DNA of 64,000 nt from Lepeophtheirus salmonis (GCF_016086655.4 NC_052132.2:6326805-6390804), one strand, 5' to 3'. Shown: positions 24,264-35,805, numbered from the stretch's first letter. Made by a program: numbers and translations. The notes: generated by a model from the letters alone, not told the origin.

Positions 24264-26040
24264 TCAGCTACTGGAGACATATAAAAAAAAAAGCCAGTAC
24301 TTCTCCTTCAGTGTTACTCCGTAGCCTTCTTTAACCCTTTCCTCGAACATGCCTCGTAGCTCCGATAACTCCAGGCTACCCATGAAGGAGTGAGAGGACG
24401 ACTCCACTTCGTTTTTACAGAAATTACATTTTCTTTCTTCTTCCAGTGAGTGTATGAAATTCGAAAAGAGAGAGCCCGTCGCCAATCGGTATAAAAACAG
24501 CTCCTGAGGTGAGTATGTAAAGGAGCTATTTAAAATTCGTCTAGCGTTATTGAGAACGGAGTCATCAAGAGCACCTTTACTTTGATTTAGTCGTTTCTTC
24601 AACAAATCTCTGGGGTTGTTATGTCTTAAACTCCCTGACATTACCATTTAAACCGATCTGCAGGGAACGTTTCTAATGGTGAAGAGACAAGGAATGTGTG
24701 GTTCCCAACTGCTTTGCTTATCCTTGAATCTCTGCCAAAGCTTCAAGACGTGACGTCATAACAGGAAATTGTACGAGGTGAGAGTTGGTCTTGGTATTGT
24801 TTAAGTTGTCCGAAAGAGGCAAGTCCGTCAGACTTGAGTAGATCGTCTCGATTTCATAATCTATTGATGTAATTTAGTGGCTCTTGTGGACCAAGTAACG
24901 GGATAACTATTGGGAAAATTGAGTTCCAAGAGTTGGTCATTCACTCCCAGAAATTGTCAACTGATTTGGTAACTTTGCATAACTCCCTTGGATCAATGTG
25001 TAGTTGTTTTTATAGATGCTGGCCCAACTCCTCGTAGAAATATTTTTTAATTCTAAGTACCAAGAAGTCCTCACCAGGAATCAACCTATTGAACCAGGAG
25101 AGATTCAATGATTTCCTACTTGCTTCAAGATTTCAGCAACCTAGTCCCAAGCCTCTTATTGGGGCCTCTAACCAACTGTACGATATATAGTGGCTCTGTT
25201 TATTCCATAAGAAGTCCTCTCAAATCATGTCTCATTTTTTTTTTGCAAATATCCTCTCTGAAAGGAATGTACCTCATAAGATGAATTACTTAGTTCCAGA
25301 CCTTAATTTTATCTAGAAGATTCAGGCAAAGGGATGAATATAAGTTTTTAAAGTTTTCTAGTTTTGACAAAATTCTTTTTTATAGATCCTCCATGTTCAA
25401 ATATTTCAATGCTGACACCCAGGAGCAAAGACGAATTGGAGAATTTGAAATTTTGCCTTAAGAGTTAAATCTTTCGCCGTGAGGAACACTTTTTTTTCGA
25501 AATTAAGTTTGAGTCTAAAGTTATTGTTAAGTCTTCTTGATGGATCTTGTTAAGGTCTCCCCGGATACCTTCATGACGGTTGTGAGGTCATCTGCGCACT
25601 AGAATGATTTATAAGCTGTATCACCAAATTAAAAACCCCAAATTTTTCTATTTTTCATTAATTATCTGTGAAGATATTTAATAGCAATTAGAAACAGAGA
25701 TGAGGATAAACAATCTCCTTGTCGAAACACCCCTGTACTATGGAAACTGGACATATGTCTTCCTATTTGTAGAATACTAGGAACAATCATGAGAATAGTG
25801 GTTATCATTGTTATATACTTTTGTGGAAATATAAAAATGCAAATTTTTGCCTGCCAGCTTAATCCTATTGAATATATTTTTGGCAGTACGTGAGATTCCT
25901 TTAGCAATTCTATTTGTCCGTCAAAAAACCTTTCTATTTGTGTGGAATAAATTGTGGGAGGATCCTCACTAGGCTTTTGTTCAAGATTCCCGTCAAAATT
26001 TTCTAAAATGTATTCAGAAGTGTGTTTGGCTTGAAGTTTT
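24264..26040 (-). pseudogene. LINE reverse transcriptase (ORF2) remnant
   Basis: Read on the minus strand from about 26,040 down. ILTGILNKSLVRILPQFIP with KGFLTDK (fingers region of non-LTR reverse transcriptase) comes first. VFRQGDCLSSSLFLIAI follows at about 25,675-25,735 (the RQGDPLSP motif), then CADDLTTVMKVSG at about 25,575 (the catalytic YADD box, Tyr changed to Cys). After a long decayed stretch, an open 127-codon frame (24,264-24,647) ends the protein with LATGSLFSNFIHSLEEERK and CNFCKNEVESSSH, a C-terminal zinc-knuckle-like segment. The FxxxFD block around the first catalytic Asp is missing. Many stops; no 5' end or endonuclease seen. Confidence 0.8.
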
Positions 26041-26195
26041 TAATTTTAATTGTATCTTTTCCTCTCTTATGTACCAGGAATAGAGTCTATGAACTCATAA
26101 ACTTAGGTATCGATTACGAATTAAAAGTGCTGAAGTGAAAATAAGTTTAAACATTTGTTACACTCTTTTGGGTTCACAATTATCTACATATATTA

Positions 26196-27017
26196 GTTTG
26201 AGGAAAAAGTAGTTACTTATTTTTTTCCTTTATAAGAAGTGTTACAATCATCCAATTTAAGCCAAATACGCCCTTTTCTGTTCAATAACTGTTTGTCAAC
26301 GATAATTGTAAATAAATTTGTACTCCCAAACGCATTGCCCATGGACAGTAATGAGTGGTAGTCACATGCTGCCAGTTCTGGATATTTGGGGAGATTTATA
26401 AGAATTTCTATCCGAGTTACAAGAGCTTCTTGGGCGTTATCAAAGATGTGTGCAGCCAGGTTTCCTTAGCGAAACACAATTCCTCTCCTCTCCTATTTGA
26501 GTTTTTGTTTTTTGTATCCAGTCTTCTGAAACTGGTTCAAAATGGTTTTATGATCAATGTTCAGCTCCTGGGTGAGGCTATGACTCCCAATAGGACGTTC
26601 CACCTCAATATTTTCCATGATTTTATTGACATTTTTGAAAACAGGCCTGCCAGTGCGTGGCACATCATGCACCTCCACAGCACCAGAAATAAATGGCTCA
26701 AACTGTTTTTGTGCAAATCGAACAGAAAAAAGTCGTCTCCTATATATTGCAAATTTTCTTGTATGCTTTGGACGCGTTTTTCCCTTTCAGGGAGTATAGT
26801 GTAAAAAGTGATAAATGTCTTCCTTTGAGACCTACATACTGTACGCATAATAGTTCACGATTGAAGTAGCTAAGCGCAATACTGTTTAAAAATCATTTTT
26901 AGTATTCATTCACATCTTGACTACATTTTATCGTATGATCCAATTGGACCAATAATGAACTATTTATATTTAGTTAAAAAATGGGAAGGAAATAAGAAAT
27001 TACTTTTTTCGCAAAAC
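26196..27017 (-). pseudogene. Mariner deletion derivative (family A, 26.2 kb copy)
   Basis: An 822 bp element. TIRs of about 28 bp start GTTTGAGGAAAAAGTAG at 26,196 and GTTTTGCGAAAAAAGTA reading in from 27,017, each flanked by TA (26,194-26,195; 27,018-27,019). The minus-strand reading starts VSKEDIYHF near 26,820, then SVRFAQKQF, then VHDVPRTGRPVFKNVNKIME and LTQELNIDHKTILNQFQKTG (both helix-turn-helix segments). It then jumps to a degenerate NRRG-IVF segment near 26,500, a CDYHSLLSM piece near 26,350 and a final VIEQKRAYLA. The first catalytic Asp block is deleted and the second is decayed. The plus-strand frame at 26,355-26,804 is a shadow. Confidence 0.85.
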
Positions 27018-28240
27018 TATTATTATTATGATTGGTGAGTTTTTAAATTAATATGTAAGAAAATACATCATATCTTCATAAAAAATCTCTTATTTTAGTG
27101 GTTTGTTGTCATTTTGGACAGTTTGACCATTTAAGCTATGAAAAAATTACGACTAGTGTTAAGCTATCAAGATTTATTGATTCATATTAAATGTTTCCCC
27201 AAAAAACTATTTATTTTGGGTTATAAAAGTCATTTTCATATTTTTATAGGTAAAAGTAATCTAAAACAAATGATCTACATAAATGAGGAATTGCTTGAGA
27301 GGTTGACTAAAAAATAATAATTATATATATATATATTGTTATGTTTTGTTATATAGGTAAACAATTTTGGTCCTTTTTTTCTTATTAATGCAAATGTGAA
27401 ACAAAGTCAATTGGAGGTCAAATATAATATTTTTTAATTCATTAATTTATTTTCAAGAAAAAACACATTCTTTTTTTAAACTTATATTACCCCTATGAAT
27501 AGAGATTCTACTCAGAACTTTATAATATACAAAGAATAAATACTGAAATTCTAATAAAATCAAAATATTTAACAGTACATAAGAACAATTTGAACACCAT
27601 GAAACAGTTATATTTCATAATAGCTGAGCAATAGAAACAAAGAATGAAGGTAGAAAAAAGAGACAGAGAAATAAAGATGTAGTAAGAGACAGAGAAAGAT
27701 GTAGAAAGAGACAAAAGGAGAAGAGAAAAAAGGAGAGACAAAGAGAAGGGAAAGGATATCTTATTTCGGTCAAAATAGAGTCTTAATGATCTCAGAGGCC
27801 CAAAAAAATATTATAGGTACATGTTTCGTTATTTTATACGTCTACTTACTAAATTTTAGACTGATCTATTCCAGCTTTTTGGATTCCATCGTATGATATT
27901 TTTAAAAATTATCATACTCATTATATATTCAATTATGTATATATAAGATTCGTCTTCACTTTCAGAAATATCTGCTAATAAGTGTAAAATAGCTATTTCT
28001 AAATGCGTTTTAAGCCCATTTTGTATCGTTGATGAATAATCTCCTATTCAAATTTGGTTATGAAGGCTATAGGAGTATACCAGCTCAAACATATTCCACA
28101 ATTCTTTCTAATATACTGTTTATCTGCATTTAAATTAAGAGGAATTGAGAACGTGTTGAAAACGACTACAAGAACTCTGAAAGCTTTAGATACAAAAAGG
28201 CTTAAGATATAATTCATTTATTAAGCTAAAGTAATCAAGA
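27018..28240. other. AT-rich DNA with a purine-rich tract
   Basis: No gene recognised. The GA-rich tract at 27,640 is listed separately. Confidence 0.4.
27640..27765 (+). repeat. Purine-rich (GARA)n low-complexity tract
   Basis: About 125 bases of nearly pure A and G on the plus strand (AGAGACAGAGAAA, AGAAAGAGAC, GGAGAAGAG units). The minus-strand open frame over it (27,520-27,741, Leu/Ser-rich) is a composition artefact. Confidence 0.7.
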
Positions 28241-28244
28241 TTCG

Positions 28245-28380
28245 TAGAAATACAAGGTTAGACCATAATGTATTTGTGCTTGGTAGAATTATTAATTTGT
28301 TGTATTGTAGCAACTGCTGGGCAAGGCAGGCATATTTTAACAAAACACGCAAGCACTCATACATTTTAACGTCAATATTA
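28245..28380 (+). repeat. MITE R2, partial copy
   Basis: Matches the first 135 bases of the R2 element at 29,322: AAGGTTAGACCAT, then TTGGTAGAATT, GGCAGGCATATTTT, AACACGCAAGCACTCAT. The terminal AAGGTTAATAG is reduced to GTAGAAATA and no right end was identified. Confidence 0.65.
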
Positions 28381-28929
28381 AAAAGTGTGGTGGAAGTCAA
28401 ACATCAGTCGTACATGCATTATGGTATAACGGTTGCATTTCTATTCACCTTGAAAGTAATCAGTTATTGTTGTATGAACAAAATCTCAAGACTTAGACAT
28501 TTTGATACAAACTATATCTAGTGTAACGTCAATATCCCAAGATCTTTGGATAAATACCAAGGAGTGGCATCTCGTCTCATAAAACATTATGGGCAAAACA
28601 AAAACAAAAAAAATTTACAAATATGGGTTTTATTGATAGCACTAAATATTAAATGCATTTTTTTTTTTTTTGCATAATTTTTGAGTAACTTGCAAGTCAT
28701 TTTACTCAAGTTATTAATCATATAGTATGATTAGTTGAAAAGAATATACACATCCACCCACTAATTTATAATATATGAGTTTGTTTATAAGAATCAATTA
28801 TGGTAGAATACGAAATTAACCAAATGAAAGGATTCTTATAACTAAAGGACTTTAGGGTATGAGCAAACACACAATACATAAAAGGGGAAGTACTAACAAG
28901 TAGTCACCGGTCAAAAAATATGAAACTTT

Positions 28930-29255
28930 AGGATTGTATACTTTTAGTAATTGCTACGCGAACATAATTTTGCATTCACAAAAACTATCATCATTATTTT
29001 TTCATTCTTACAGAGAGAACGGTAAGTATAAAATAATCATGAAGGATTTGAAGTGAAGTTATAAGTGAAAGTCTTTGTTGAACTCGGAGTGGAATTTAGG
29101 ATATAAATCGAAGACTACCAATATCATTGATAACTATGGGGTGGGGTTTGTGTTTATTTCCTTTCATCTCATTCCTGCTTCTAGCTAGTTTATTGATACA
29201 TAATGGCAGATAAACCGCTCTCCTTCCTACCAAACACTCTCAAAATAGTCAGGGT
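28930..29255 (+). repeat. Dispersed repeat R1, plus copy at 29.0 kb
   Basis: Contains GAGAGAACGGTAAGTATAAA, GAACTCGGAGTGGAATTTAG, ACTATGGGGTGGGGTTTGTG and a degenerate GTCAGGGTT end, followed by a T run of about 29 bases (29,259-29,287) interpretable as an expanded tail. Confidence 0.75.
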
Positions 29256-29256
29256 T

Positions 29257-29287
<31 letters not shown>

Positions 29288-29321
29288 CTTATACAGTAGT
29301 TACTAATATTTAGTTTTTATA

Positions 29322-29555
29322 AAGGTTAATAGAAATAAAAGGTTAGACCATCATGAAATGGGGATTGGTAGAATTTTCAATCTGATGTACTGTACTGACT
29401 GTTGTACAAGACAGGCAGATTTTGATAAAACACGCAACTACTCATAGTCTATAACGTCACTATTTCTAGAATTTTCAATTTAATGTTCGTACCGACTGCC
29501 GGGCAAAAAAAACCTTGTAAAAAAAGTTGTATAACCTTTTATTTCTATTAACCTT
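29322..29555. mobile_element. MITE R2, 234 bp with 24 bp TIR and 8 bp target duplication
   Basis: Both ends read inward AAGGTTAATAGAAATAAAAG, essentially perfect for 24 bases. Flanks are TTTTTATA (29,314-29,321) and GTTTTATA (29,556-29,563), 7 of 8 identical, the length used by hAT transposases. There is no coding capacity; it must be moved in trans. A further R2-like end (TTATTTCTATTAACCTTG) follows at about 29,580-29,597. Confidence 0.75.
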
Positions 29556-30480
29556 GTTTTATAAGTATAACCAAAGTTATTTCTATTAACCTTGGTTTTT
29601 TATAAGTTTAATTTAATACAATAAACTGCCATATTATGCTTAAGAAATACTTGATAGAATACATTTAAATAATTCATTATTATTAAATTGGATCAATAAT
29701 TGGTCGGAATACAATTTGTACCTGGGATAGGATTGATCCACAACTTTTTTCTATTTATTTCTTTCAGAAAGCTAAATATTTTCATGGAAAAGAAGACTTT
29801 TTATCAATAGCTGATTGATTTATACAATACACTGCAAATCACTTACCATTATGAAAAAAATATAACTATTGAAATTATTGGCTAATTAAAAAAGTAATTA
29901 AATTTTGTGCTATGCTTATTCAACTGAATTCTTGAAAGAAATTAAAATTTTAAGTATTTGGCAGTTGACAACTTTAAGCCAATCAGGAACGAGAAAAAAA
30001 AACATCTTCTTTTTCTACTGAGTGCCCACTCTTTCCCTTAAGGCCTTTACTAATGGGGACTTTAAATGACTGGCAAGACTAGTATTGTGGCAAAATCTCA
30101 CAAAATATAAAACTGATAATTATTCATTAGTAAGTTTGACTGGAAACATGAAGAAATGTGAAAAATACAACTCAATACAAAGTAACAAGGTGGCATAATG
30201 TACGGTTACACCACAAACAAATTATCATTTTTACAAAATAGCTTCTCTTCCATGTGAAATGTTGAGAGATGGATTTTTTTAAACGTTGAATTACTTAGAA
30301 AACTTATGGGTAATCAAAATTGATAAAATTAGTTTAATACTTATTATTGAGCATACTGTAAATATTATTTTCCTCCCCTTATAAAGGGAAAAAAAAAAAG
30401 AGACTTTGAAATTAATGAAAGAAGTTGTTAGTTATGAAAAATAATAAAAATACATATATAAACTTAACTTATTCTTTCAG
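29556..30480. other. AT-rich DNA without recognisable gene
   Basis: No gene, RNA or further element recognised beyond the isolated R2-like end near 29,580. Confidence 0.4.
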
Positions 30481-30660
30481 AAATGTCTGTAGTCTGTATT
30501 GAAGGATTGGTAACTATGGAGATGCAGGAAGAATTAGAGTGAAGCATCTCTTCCACAAGAAAGCCTGGCACGCTAAGGACATGACCTTCATCGTCAGGAG
30601 CTGTCCAACTGTTCGCCGGCATTTTGAGAATATTATTATTAAATAAGGAAAACATTATTT
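30481..30660 (+). other. Possible exon or gene fragment, weakly Ctf8-like
   Basis: A good splice-acceptor-like string, TATTCTTTCAG, ends at 30,480. The next frame reads MSVVCIEGLVTMEMQEELE, then a stop. Past the stop it continues TRKPGTLR, stop, SSSGAVQLFAGIL. The order (hydrophobic-ELQ-like, then GxL, then a glycine-containing hydrophobic block) loosely recalls Ctf8, a small subunit of the alternative clamp loader, but two stops interrupt it. AATAAATAAAAAAG follows at 30,660. On the opposite strand a 63-codon frame is open. Could be a pseudogene, a terminal exon or chance. Confidence 0.25.
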
Positions 30661-31109
30661 AATAAATAAAAAAGATTAATAAAGTATTGAACTTGTTTTT
30701 GTATTGTTTTTTCCTGATTTTATAAAAATCACGTTTTTTTGCAATTTATTCATGTTACTGCAAATTTTGGTTTCCGTTTACTCGATACAGTTTTATACAA
30801 CTCTATACATATATAGCAGAAGAGCTTACATTTTTTTTTATATATATATCTTTCCAACAGTTTGAAAAATTGTGGTTTATGTATGTGTGAGAGCTAGTTA
30901 TTAAATATTTATAACTGTTTGTCATACATACATAAAATAAATTTGTACAAATATAAGGCAGCGCACACAAACACACAATGTGGCATTTCTACTACTACAG
31001 CAGATTCTAATACCTAGTTTACATTTAAAATTTTGTTCAATGATATGGTATATTTAATTTTTTTACATTTCATAAGTTCTAAAATACGAATGTCTTCATT
31101 ATTTTCCTC

Positions 31110-31925
31110 GCATATGGCTTGATGTCTCTTGTAAGATAGGGCGGGCATTTATTAATTAGACAAATTCTCCCATACAGACATTGCACATTGAGCTTATTTC
31201 CTTCCACTTACTTAGATGGACTAGAAAAGGGCCATGTCCCGTGTAGGCTTCTACAATGAGTCTGAATTTTTCTCTTCTGAGGTAGATACAACTCGACTTT
31301 GGCTTATTAGGCATAGTATGTGTATGTTTCATACTTTGATTTTTGTATATCGGTCACACCAATATTGATGGAAGAAGTCATAAATTACCTTCTTTATGCA
31401 GCTTGGAGGCGTCCAGATTGCAAACTGGTTTTGACTCTCAGTACCCCTATTCGATTGATGGTCTGCAAATTCATATCTTGTAATGTCAGAATGTCCTTTG
31501 CACTATTCCAGAGGTATATTTTTCTCACTCATTCTTTTGATGATGGTTTCTTTACACTTTAAAACTTATTTAGTAGTAGTAAGTGGATTAAAGATTACAT
31601 TAATTGCTGATTGGGAGTCTGATCTGTTTATTACATGTTTTTTTTTCCTACTTGACAAGAGCTTTTACATCATTTGAAATGACGAAAATCTCTGCTTGAA
31701 ACAAAGAAACCCCTTTATTCAATGAAGACATTTAATGACAAATTGATGAATCACCATTGGTGATGGCCCATCCAGAGATCAGTCTTCATTTTTGTCTTGC
31801 TGCCCTTGCCATATTTCATATCCACGAACACTTCCAGGCTTTTTTTTTTTGAAATACTCTCTCCAGGTGAGTCCTTGATCTAAAGTATTTATATGTGTGG
31901 CATATTCCATCACTTTGCCATCCAT
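31110..31925 (-). pseudogene. Jockey/R1-like LINE remnant: RNase H and C-terminal knuckle
   Basis: Minus-strand reading, in order: YATHINTLDQGLTWREY near 31,890, GKGSKTK near 31,800 (the TDGS start of RNase H), LFQAEIFVISND near 31,690 (the FxAEI motif with the catalytic Glu), SDSQSAIN near 31,620 (catalytic Asp), CKGHSDI near 31,480 (the WxPGHxGI motif). The C-terminal piece LRREKFRLIVEAYTGHGPF then CNVCMGEFV lies at about 31,155-31,280. This domain order is typical of the I/Jockey/R1 group of LINEs, distinct from the remnant at 24 kb. Frameshifts and stops make it inactive, and the reverse transcriptase part is not readable upstream. Confidence 0.75.
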
Positions 31926-32139
31926 TGCTAATTTTGTAAAGTATTTTTATATAAGTTTATAGTTTAAAGGTAACAACATTTTCTTTTCCCCATTCAATAA
32001 CAGTAATTATTGCTCATTGCATTGCATTGACAAAGGTGTGGTGCGTGAGAGTTATAACTAGGAAATAATGGATGTCGATGTAAATTTGTTAAAATAAAGC
32101 AGAAACCAATGATTATACGATAACACAACTCTGTTAGAG

Positions 32140-32480
32140 AGATAAAATATCTTAGTTTGAAAGAATTGGGACCTGCACATAGCAGAAGCATACTTAAAGG
32201 TTATTTGATGAATAAACTGAAATCAAATAGGTTGGTCGAAGTAGTTTGGCCACTATCAAGCCTAGACCTGAATCCACTTGACTTCAGTAAATGGCAATAC
32301 CTGGAGGCTAGAGCCTGTGTCAATTATCATTCCAATGTCGACACCCTAAAGTCATCTGCTGTAAAGTAATTGAATAATGTGTGGGAAGGGTCTATCCAAA
32401 AAATATGCTAGTCCATTAGGTCTAGATTGTAGGCTTGTATTGCTACCAAACGAGAAGTTTTCTATAAATAATTATAGATT
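32140..32480 (+). pseudogene. Tc1/mariner transposase C-terminal fragment
   Basis: The plus-strand frame at 32,157-32,369 reads LGPAHSRS (decayed QDGAPAHxS, second Asp lost), then VVWPLSSLDLNPLDFSKWQY, the block that carries the third acidic residue, then LEARACVNYHSNVDTLK. After a stop the same family continues with NNVWEGSIQKIC and IRSRL (the ACxxFRxRLEA end). It lacks everything N-terminal of the second Asp. No TIRs found. Confidence 0.75.
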
Positions 32481-32609
32481 GTAAACAGATAAATAATAAA
32501 ACCTAATGAAGTATTGGCTTAATTCGTCAAATCTGTTTGCAAGAGCTTTAAATTTGAACTATATGTATATCTCACAAGACATTAATTATGCCGCATTCGG
32601 TAGATGTAT

Positions 32610-33305
32610 TAGGGTTGGTACAGTACTGGCTGTACTGCAGTTCGGTGCAGTACGACAGTACGTATATTTATATATATATATATATAATCACATATTAAAT
32701 ATTTTGATGCAATAAAATTGGGGTTATTTTTTTGAAATTAATAGATTTAGATAGTAAGGTAAGATTTTAATCCCTAGGCATCCTATTACGTAAAAAGTAA
32801 TTTATCTATTTCTTAATACAAAAAAGAGATAACGACTTACAAATTGATTAAATCCCAGTTGACGAAATCCTATTGGTCGGGTGGAGGGATAATTTAAACA
32901 AAGATTACAATGTTTCTAAGTTAGCTTGTCGATACTTCGCAGCTACAGGTACATGAGTATCAAGCAAACTAATTTTTTCAACAACTGGCAATATTGTGAC
33001 GACTAATCGGTTTTTGTTTATTACCTGAAAATGTAGACAAGCTCATATTTTTACATTAAAGAAAAATATTTATATTTCTTTAATGATAGTATTATACAGC
33101 CCATATTTATTTTATATCAAGCTTTGTTTTGTAGAAAAGTTTATTTATATAACAAATAAATAATTAAAGAATAAAATATTGAAGAAAAAAAAACCTTAAA
33201 AAACTACAATAATACTTTTAAAAAAACCATTTTACAAAATACCCTAGTGAAGGCTGTAGCGCAGTTTGTACTGAACCATGGGTTAAGCCTACCGTCCCAG
33301 CCCTA
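32610..33305 (+). mobile_element. Internally deleted hAT element, 696 bp
   Basis: The ends read TAGGGTTGGTACAGTA at 32,610 and its near complement TACCGTCCCAGCCCTA ending at 33,305. Flanks AGATGTAT and ATATGCAT share 6 of 8 bases, consistent with an aged 8 bp duplication. The interior plus-strand reading at about 32,850-33,065 gives PVDEILLVGWRDN, then SKLACRYFAATGT, a stop, then FSTTGNIVTTNR, matching the hAT C-terminal dimerisation region (LARxYLxxxATSVxSERxFSTAGNIV). The N-terminal two thirds are missing. The left end also carries a local palindrome around GTACTGGCTGTACTGCAG. Confidence 0.75.
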
Positions 33306-33965
33306 ATATGCATACATACATTTTTGTTTCATTAATATAGATTAGTATGTTTAAAACTTACAAATAGCCATGTATGTACATATGTATATGAGAAAAAATA
33401 TCAAAGGTGAATGTTAATAGAAAATAGTTGCCTATGTATTTTCTATTTTTATATAAATACGTATTTAGTTTTTATACCTATGTGTATTTATTGTTGTAGG
33501 CAGAACCCATATTCTTTTAATATAAATAATAGAGCGTCATAAATAACGGGTAAAATGCCAATTTTTTAAGTAGTCTATAAATTACAAGAGGGGGGGGGGG
33601 CAAACATTGTTACTAAACATAGGTATATGTAATATGTTTCAAATAAAAAAAAGCATATTATTATTTTTGTTATTCCAAGGGTAAAATAAAATCTTGCCCT
33701 TAATAAATTGTAATCGAAGCAATAGGATCAAGAGTAAGGGAAAAATACATACTTTTTATTACTCTTCAGCCTATTTTTAGAGTTGCACAAATATAAGCAA
33801 GAACGGGTAGTTGCAACAGTTAACGAGGTTCATTCAAATACTAATTGTGTAAAAATCAGGAGCTAGTATAATTATAGCTGTAAAAAATTTGAAAATGGAC
33901 GTGAGTGAGACTCATTGCTACTTGAACAGTGTTTTTATATTTTCTGAAGCTATTACCGTTATTAA
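33306..33965. other. AT-rich DNA, G10 tract
   Basis: No gene recognised; a run of ten G at about 33,591-33,600 stands out. Confidence 0.4.
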
Positions 33966-34260
33966 CTATAGTGGGCTTGCTCGGCATTGCCCGCATATTT
34001 AAAATTAAAATTTAATTCTGAACTCTTCTGCTTCATATAAAATTAATCTCGCTGCATGTTTTCTCTTCACACTTTTATTAATAGGAAATTGATTGTAAGG
34101 CTTAGAGAAGAAGCTTTTTTTAATTTAAGTTGAACTGTCGTTTGTTGAACTTGGATATTATTGTCAAAAATCCTTAGTTTTATTCTCTCTTCTCCTTTTT
34201 CCTTCTCTAAACCGTAAAATCTACTCTAAAAACCCATGCAGCATGATTAACTCGTAGTAT
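33966..34260 (+). repeat. Dispersed repeat R3, copy 1 (5' part)
   Basis: Starts TAGTGGGCTTGCTCGGCATTGCCCGCA. The core CGGCATTGCCCG is a perfect palindromic word shared with R3 at 41,650 (GGCATTGCCCGG). Both copies later contain CAAAAATCCTTA followed by a C/T-rich stretch. The 3' end seen in the other copy (ACTTTGCTTTATTAATATAG) was not found here. Class unknown. Confidence 0.5.
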
Positions 34261-34494
34261 TTATTTTTTAGTCAACTTTTTTTTTAAATGTCATTTTAAG
34301 ATCACCATGGCATTGAAGGGCAAAAAATGTTGTCAGAACCATCTCTTGAGCCCTAAGAACTTGCAAGAAAAATTTCAGCCAAATCTTTCAATTGGTGTGG
34401 CTGTAATTCCTGGACGCAGACACAAAAAATTGCATTTAACATATAGATTACATTCTTGATGAGATAACATCTACGTATAAATTAATCACTAATG

Positions 34495-34740
34495 TGTGTG
34501 CTTATTAAAGAAAGAGAGTAACAATGAAGGTTTGCTCTGTAGTTATCAGTGAAAGTCCTTGTTGGATTTGGGGTAAAAAGGAGAATCGATATCAGAGTAT
34601 TTCCACCCTAAATGTCCTTTCTATATACGGAGTGGGATTTCTCTTTACTTTCTTCGTCTCACGGCTCCTTGTTGTTGATCTAATCAAACGTCCTGACAAA
34701 CAAGCTGTTCTCCTTACAAACAGTATTCAAATTGGTGCAT
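34495..34740 (+). repeat. Dispersed repeat R1, plus copy at 34.5 kb
   Basis: Contains GTGAAAGTCCTTGTTGGATT, ATATACGGAGTGGGATTTCT, CAAACGTCCTGACAAACAAG and an end AGTATTCAAATTGGTG. A second R1 copy lies 50 bp downstream in the same orientation. A short frame crossing it (34,524-34,742) is not a gene. Confidence 0.75.
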
Positions 34741-34789
34741 AAAATATGAGTAGGAACGCGTGCCAGACTTTTTTTAGTTTCAACCTTCT

Positions 34790-35040
34790 AATGTGTTTGC
34801 TCATGAAAGACATATGGTACCAATGAGGGTTTAACTAACTGTGAGTCCTTGTTGAACTTGAAGTAGACTCCAATGGTCGAAATTGGAATCATTTTAGTCC
34901 ACGTGTCTTTGGTATACATATACGAGGTGGATATTTATTTCCTTTCACGGCTGTATATATCTGATCCAATGAAACGTCATGATAGCTAAGTTGTATTCAT
35001 TCCAAACATTATTTAAATTGTCAGGGTGATCACTTTCTGT
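34790..35040 (+). repeat. Dispersed repeat R1, plus copy at 34.8 kb
   Basis: Contains GAGTCCTTGTTGAACTTGAA, a TACGAGGTGGATATTTATTT block, CAATGAAACGTCATGATAGC and the well-kept end AATTGTCAGGGTGATCAC. Together with the preceding copy it forms a head-to-tail pair. Confidence 0.75.
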
Positions 35041-35599
35041 TCTATATAGCCACAGGAGATATTTTCTACAACTCTAATCGGAGTAATAAGTAAAAGAGAA
35101 AGGGGGATATATATTTTTTTATTACCCTTCCAAGAGAAATACGAACTGTTATATGCATGTACGATTGGTTTGGTTAAATATTGAGGTTGTTTTACACAAA
35201 GAAAGTGAAATAATATACATTTTAATAGGTGTAGGTATATACATACACTATACATAAACGTTATAGGTAATGTGATAAAATTGTATATGGTTGAATGTAA
35301 GGCAGGTGTGGGAAATGTGACCAAAGAATTAAGGAATTACAAAAACAATTTTGAAACATAACACAAAATGAAATATATAGGCCGCCCCCACATCATCCAT
35401 TCCCAAATGTTTAGTAATAATAAAATCTTATATAATCTTTGTCTAATAATATCACAGATTTACCTAAACAGTTTAATACTGGATGCATCATAAGTCGTTG
35501 TACATTGTTAAAATCTTAAGTTATGACTTTACTAGAGGTTTAAAAAGAGAGAGAGTGATGAAGATAGGGTGTATAATGGGCATGGTCAGAAAAGAAACC

Positions 35600-35805
35600 A
35601 AAAAGATCAACATAGTAACCCAGACGAATTGAAGAATGTTTTGGAGGAGCTCAGCTACATTCAGCTATGACAAAAGGAGGAGGAGAAGGGAATAAGGAGG
35701 GACTTATGCAATAATTACTCTAATATCGATCCTCAATTTCACTTTGAGTCCATCAAGGACTTACAATTATAACTCCACAACAAATCCTCTGAGCTACGCT
35801 CCATA
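35600..35805 (-). repeat. Dispersed repeat R1, minus copy at 35.6 kb
   Basis: Reads in reverse AGACGAATTGAAGAATGTTT, then TTTGAGTCCATCAAGGACTT and AACTCCACAACAAATCC. A GGAGGAGGAGAAGGG block replaces the middle. Confidence 0.65.

Noticed and set aside
26355..26804. 149-codon plus-strand frame, the longest non-transposase frame in the area
   Set aside because: It lies entirely opposite the mariner remnant, whose minus-strand reading carries the family motifs.
27520..27741. Leu/Ser-rich minus-strand frame as a signal peptide gene
   Set aside because: It is the translation of a GA-rich low-complexity tract.
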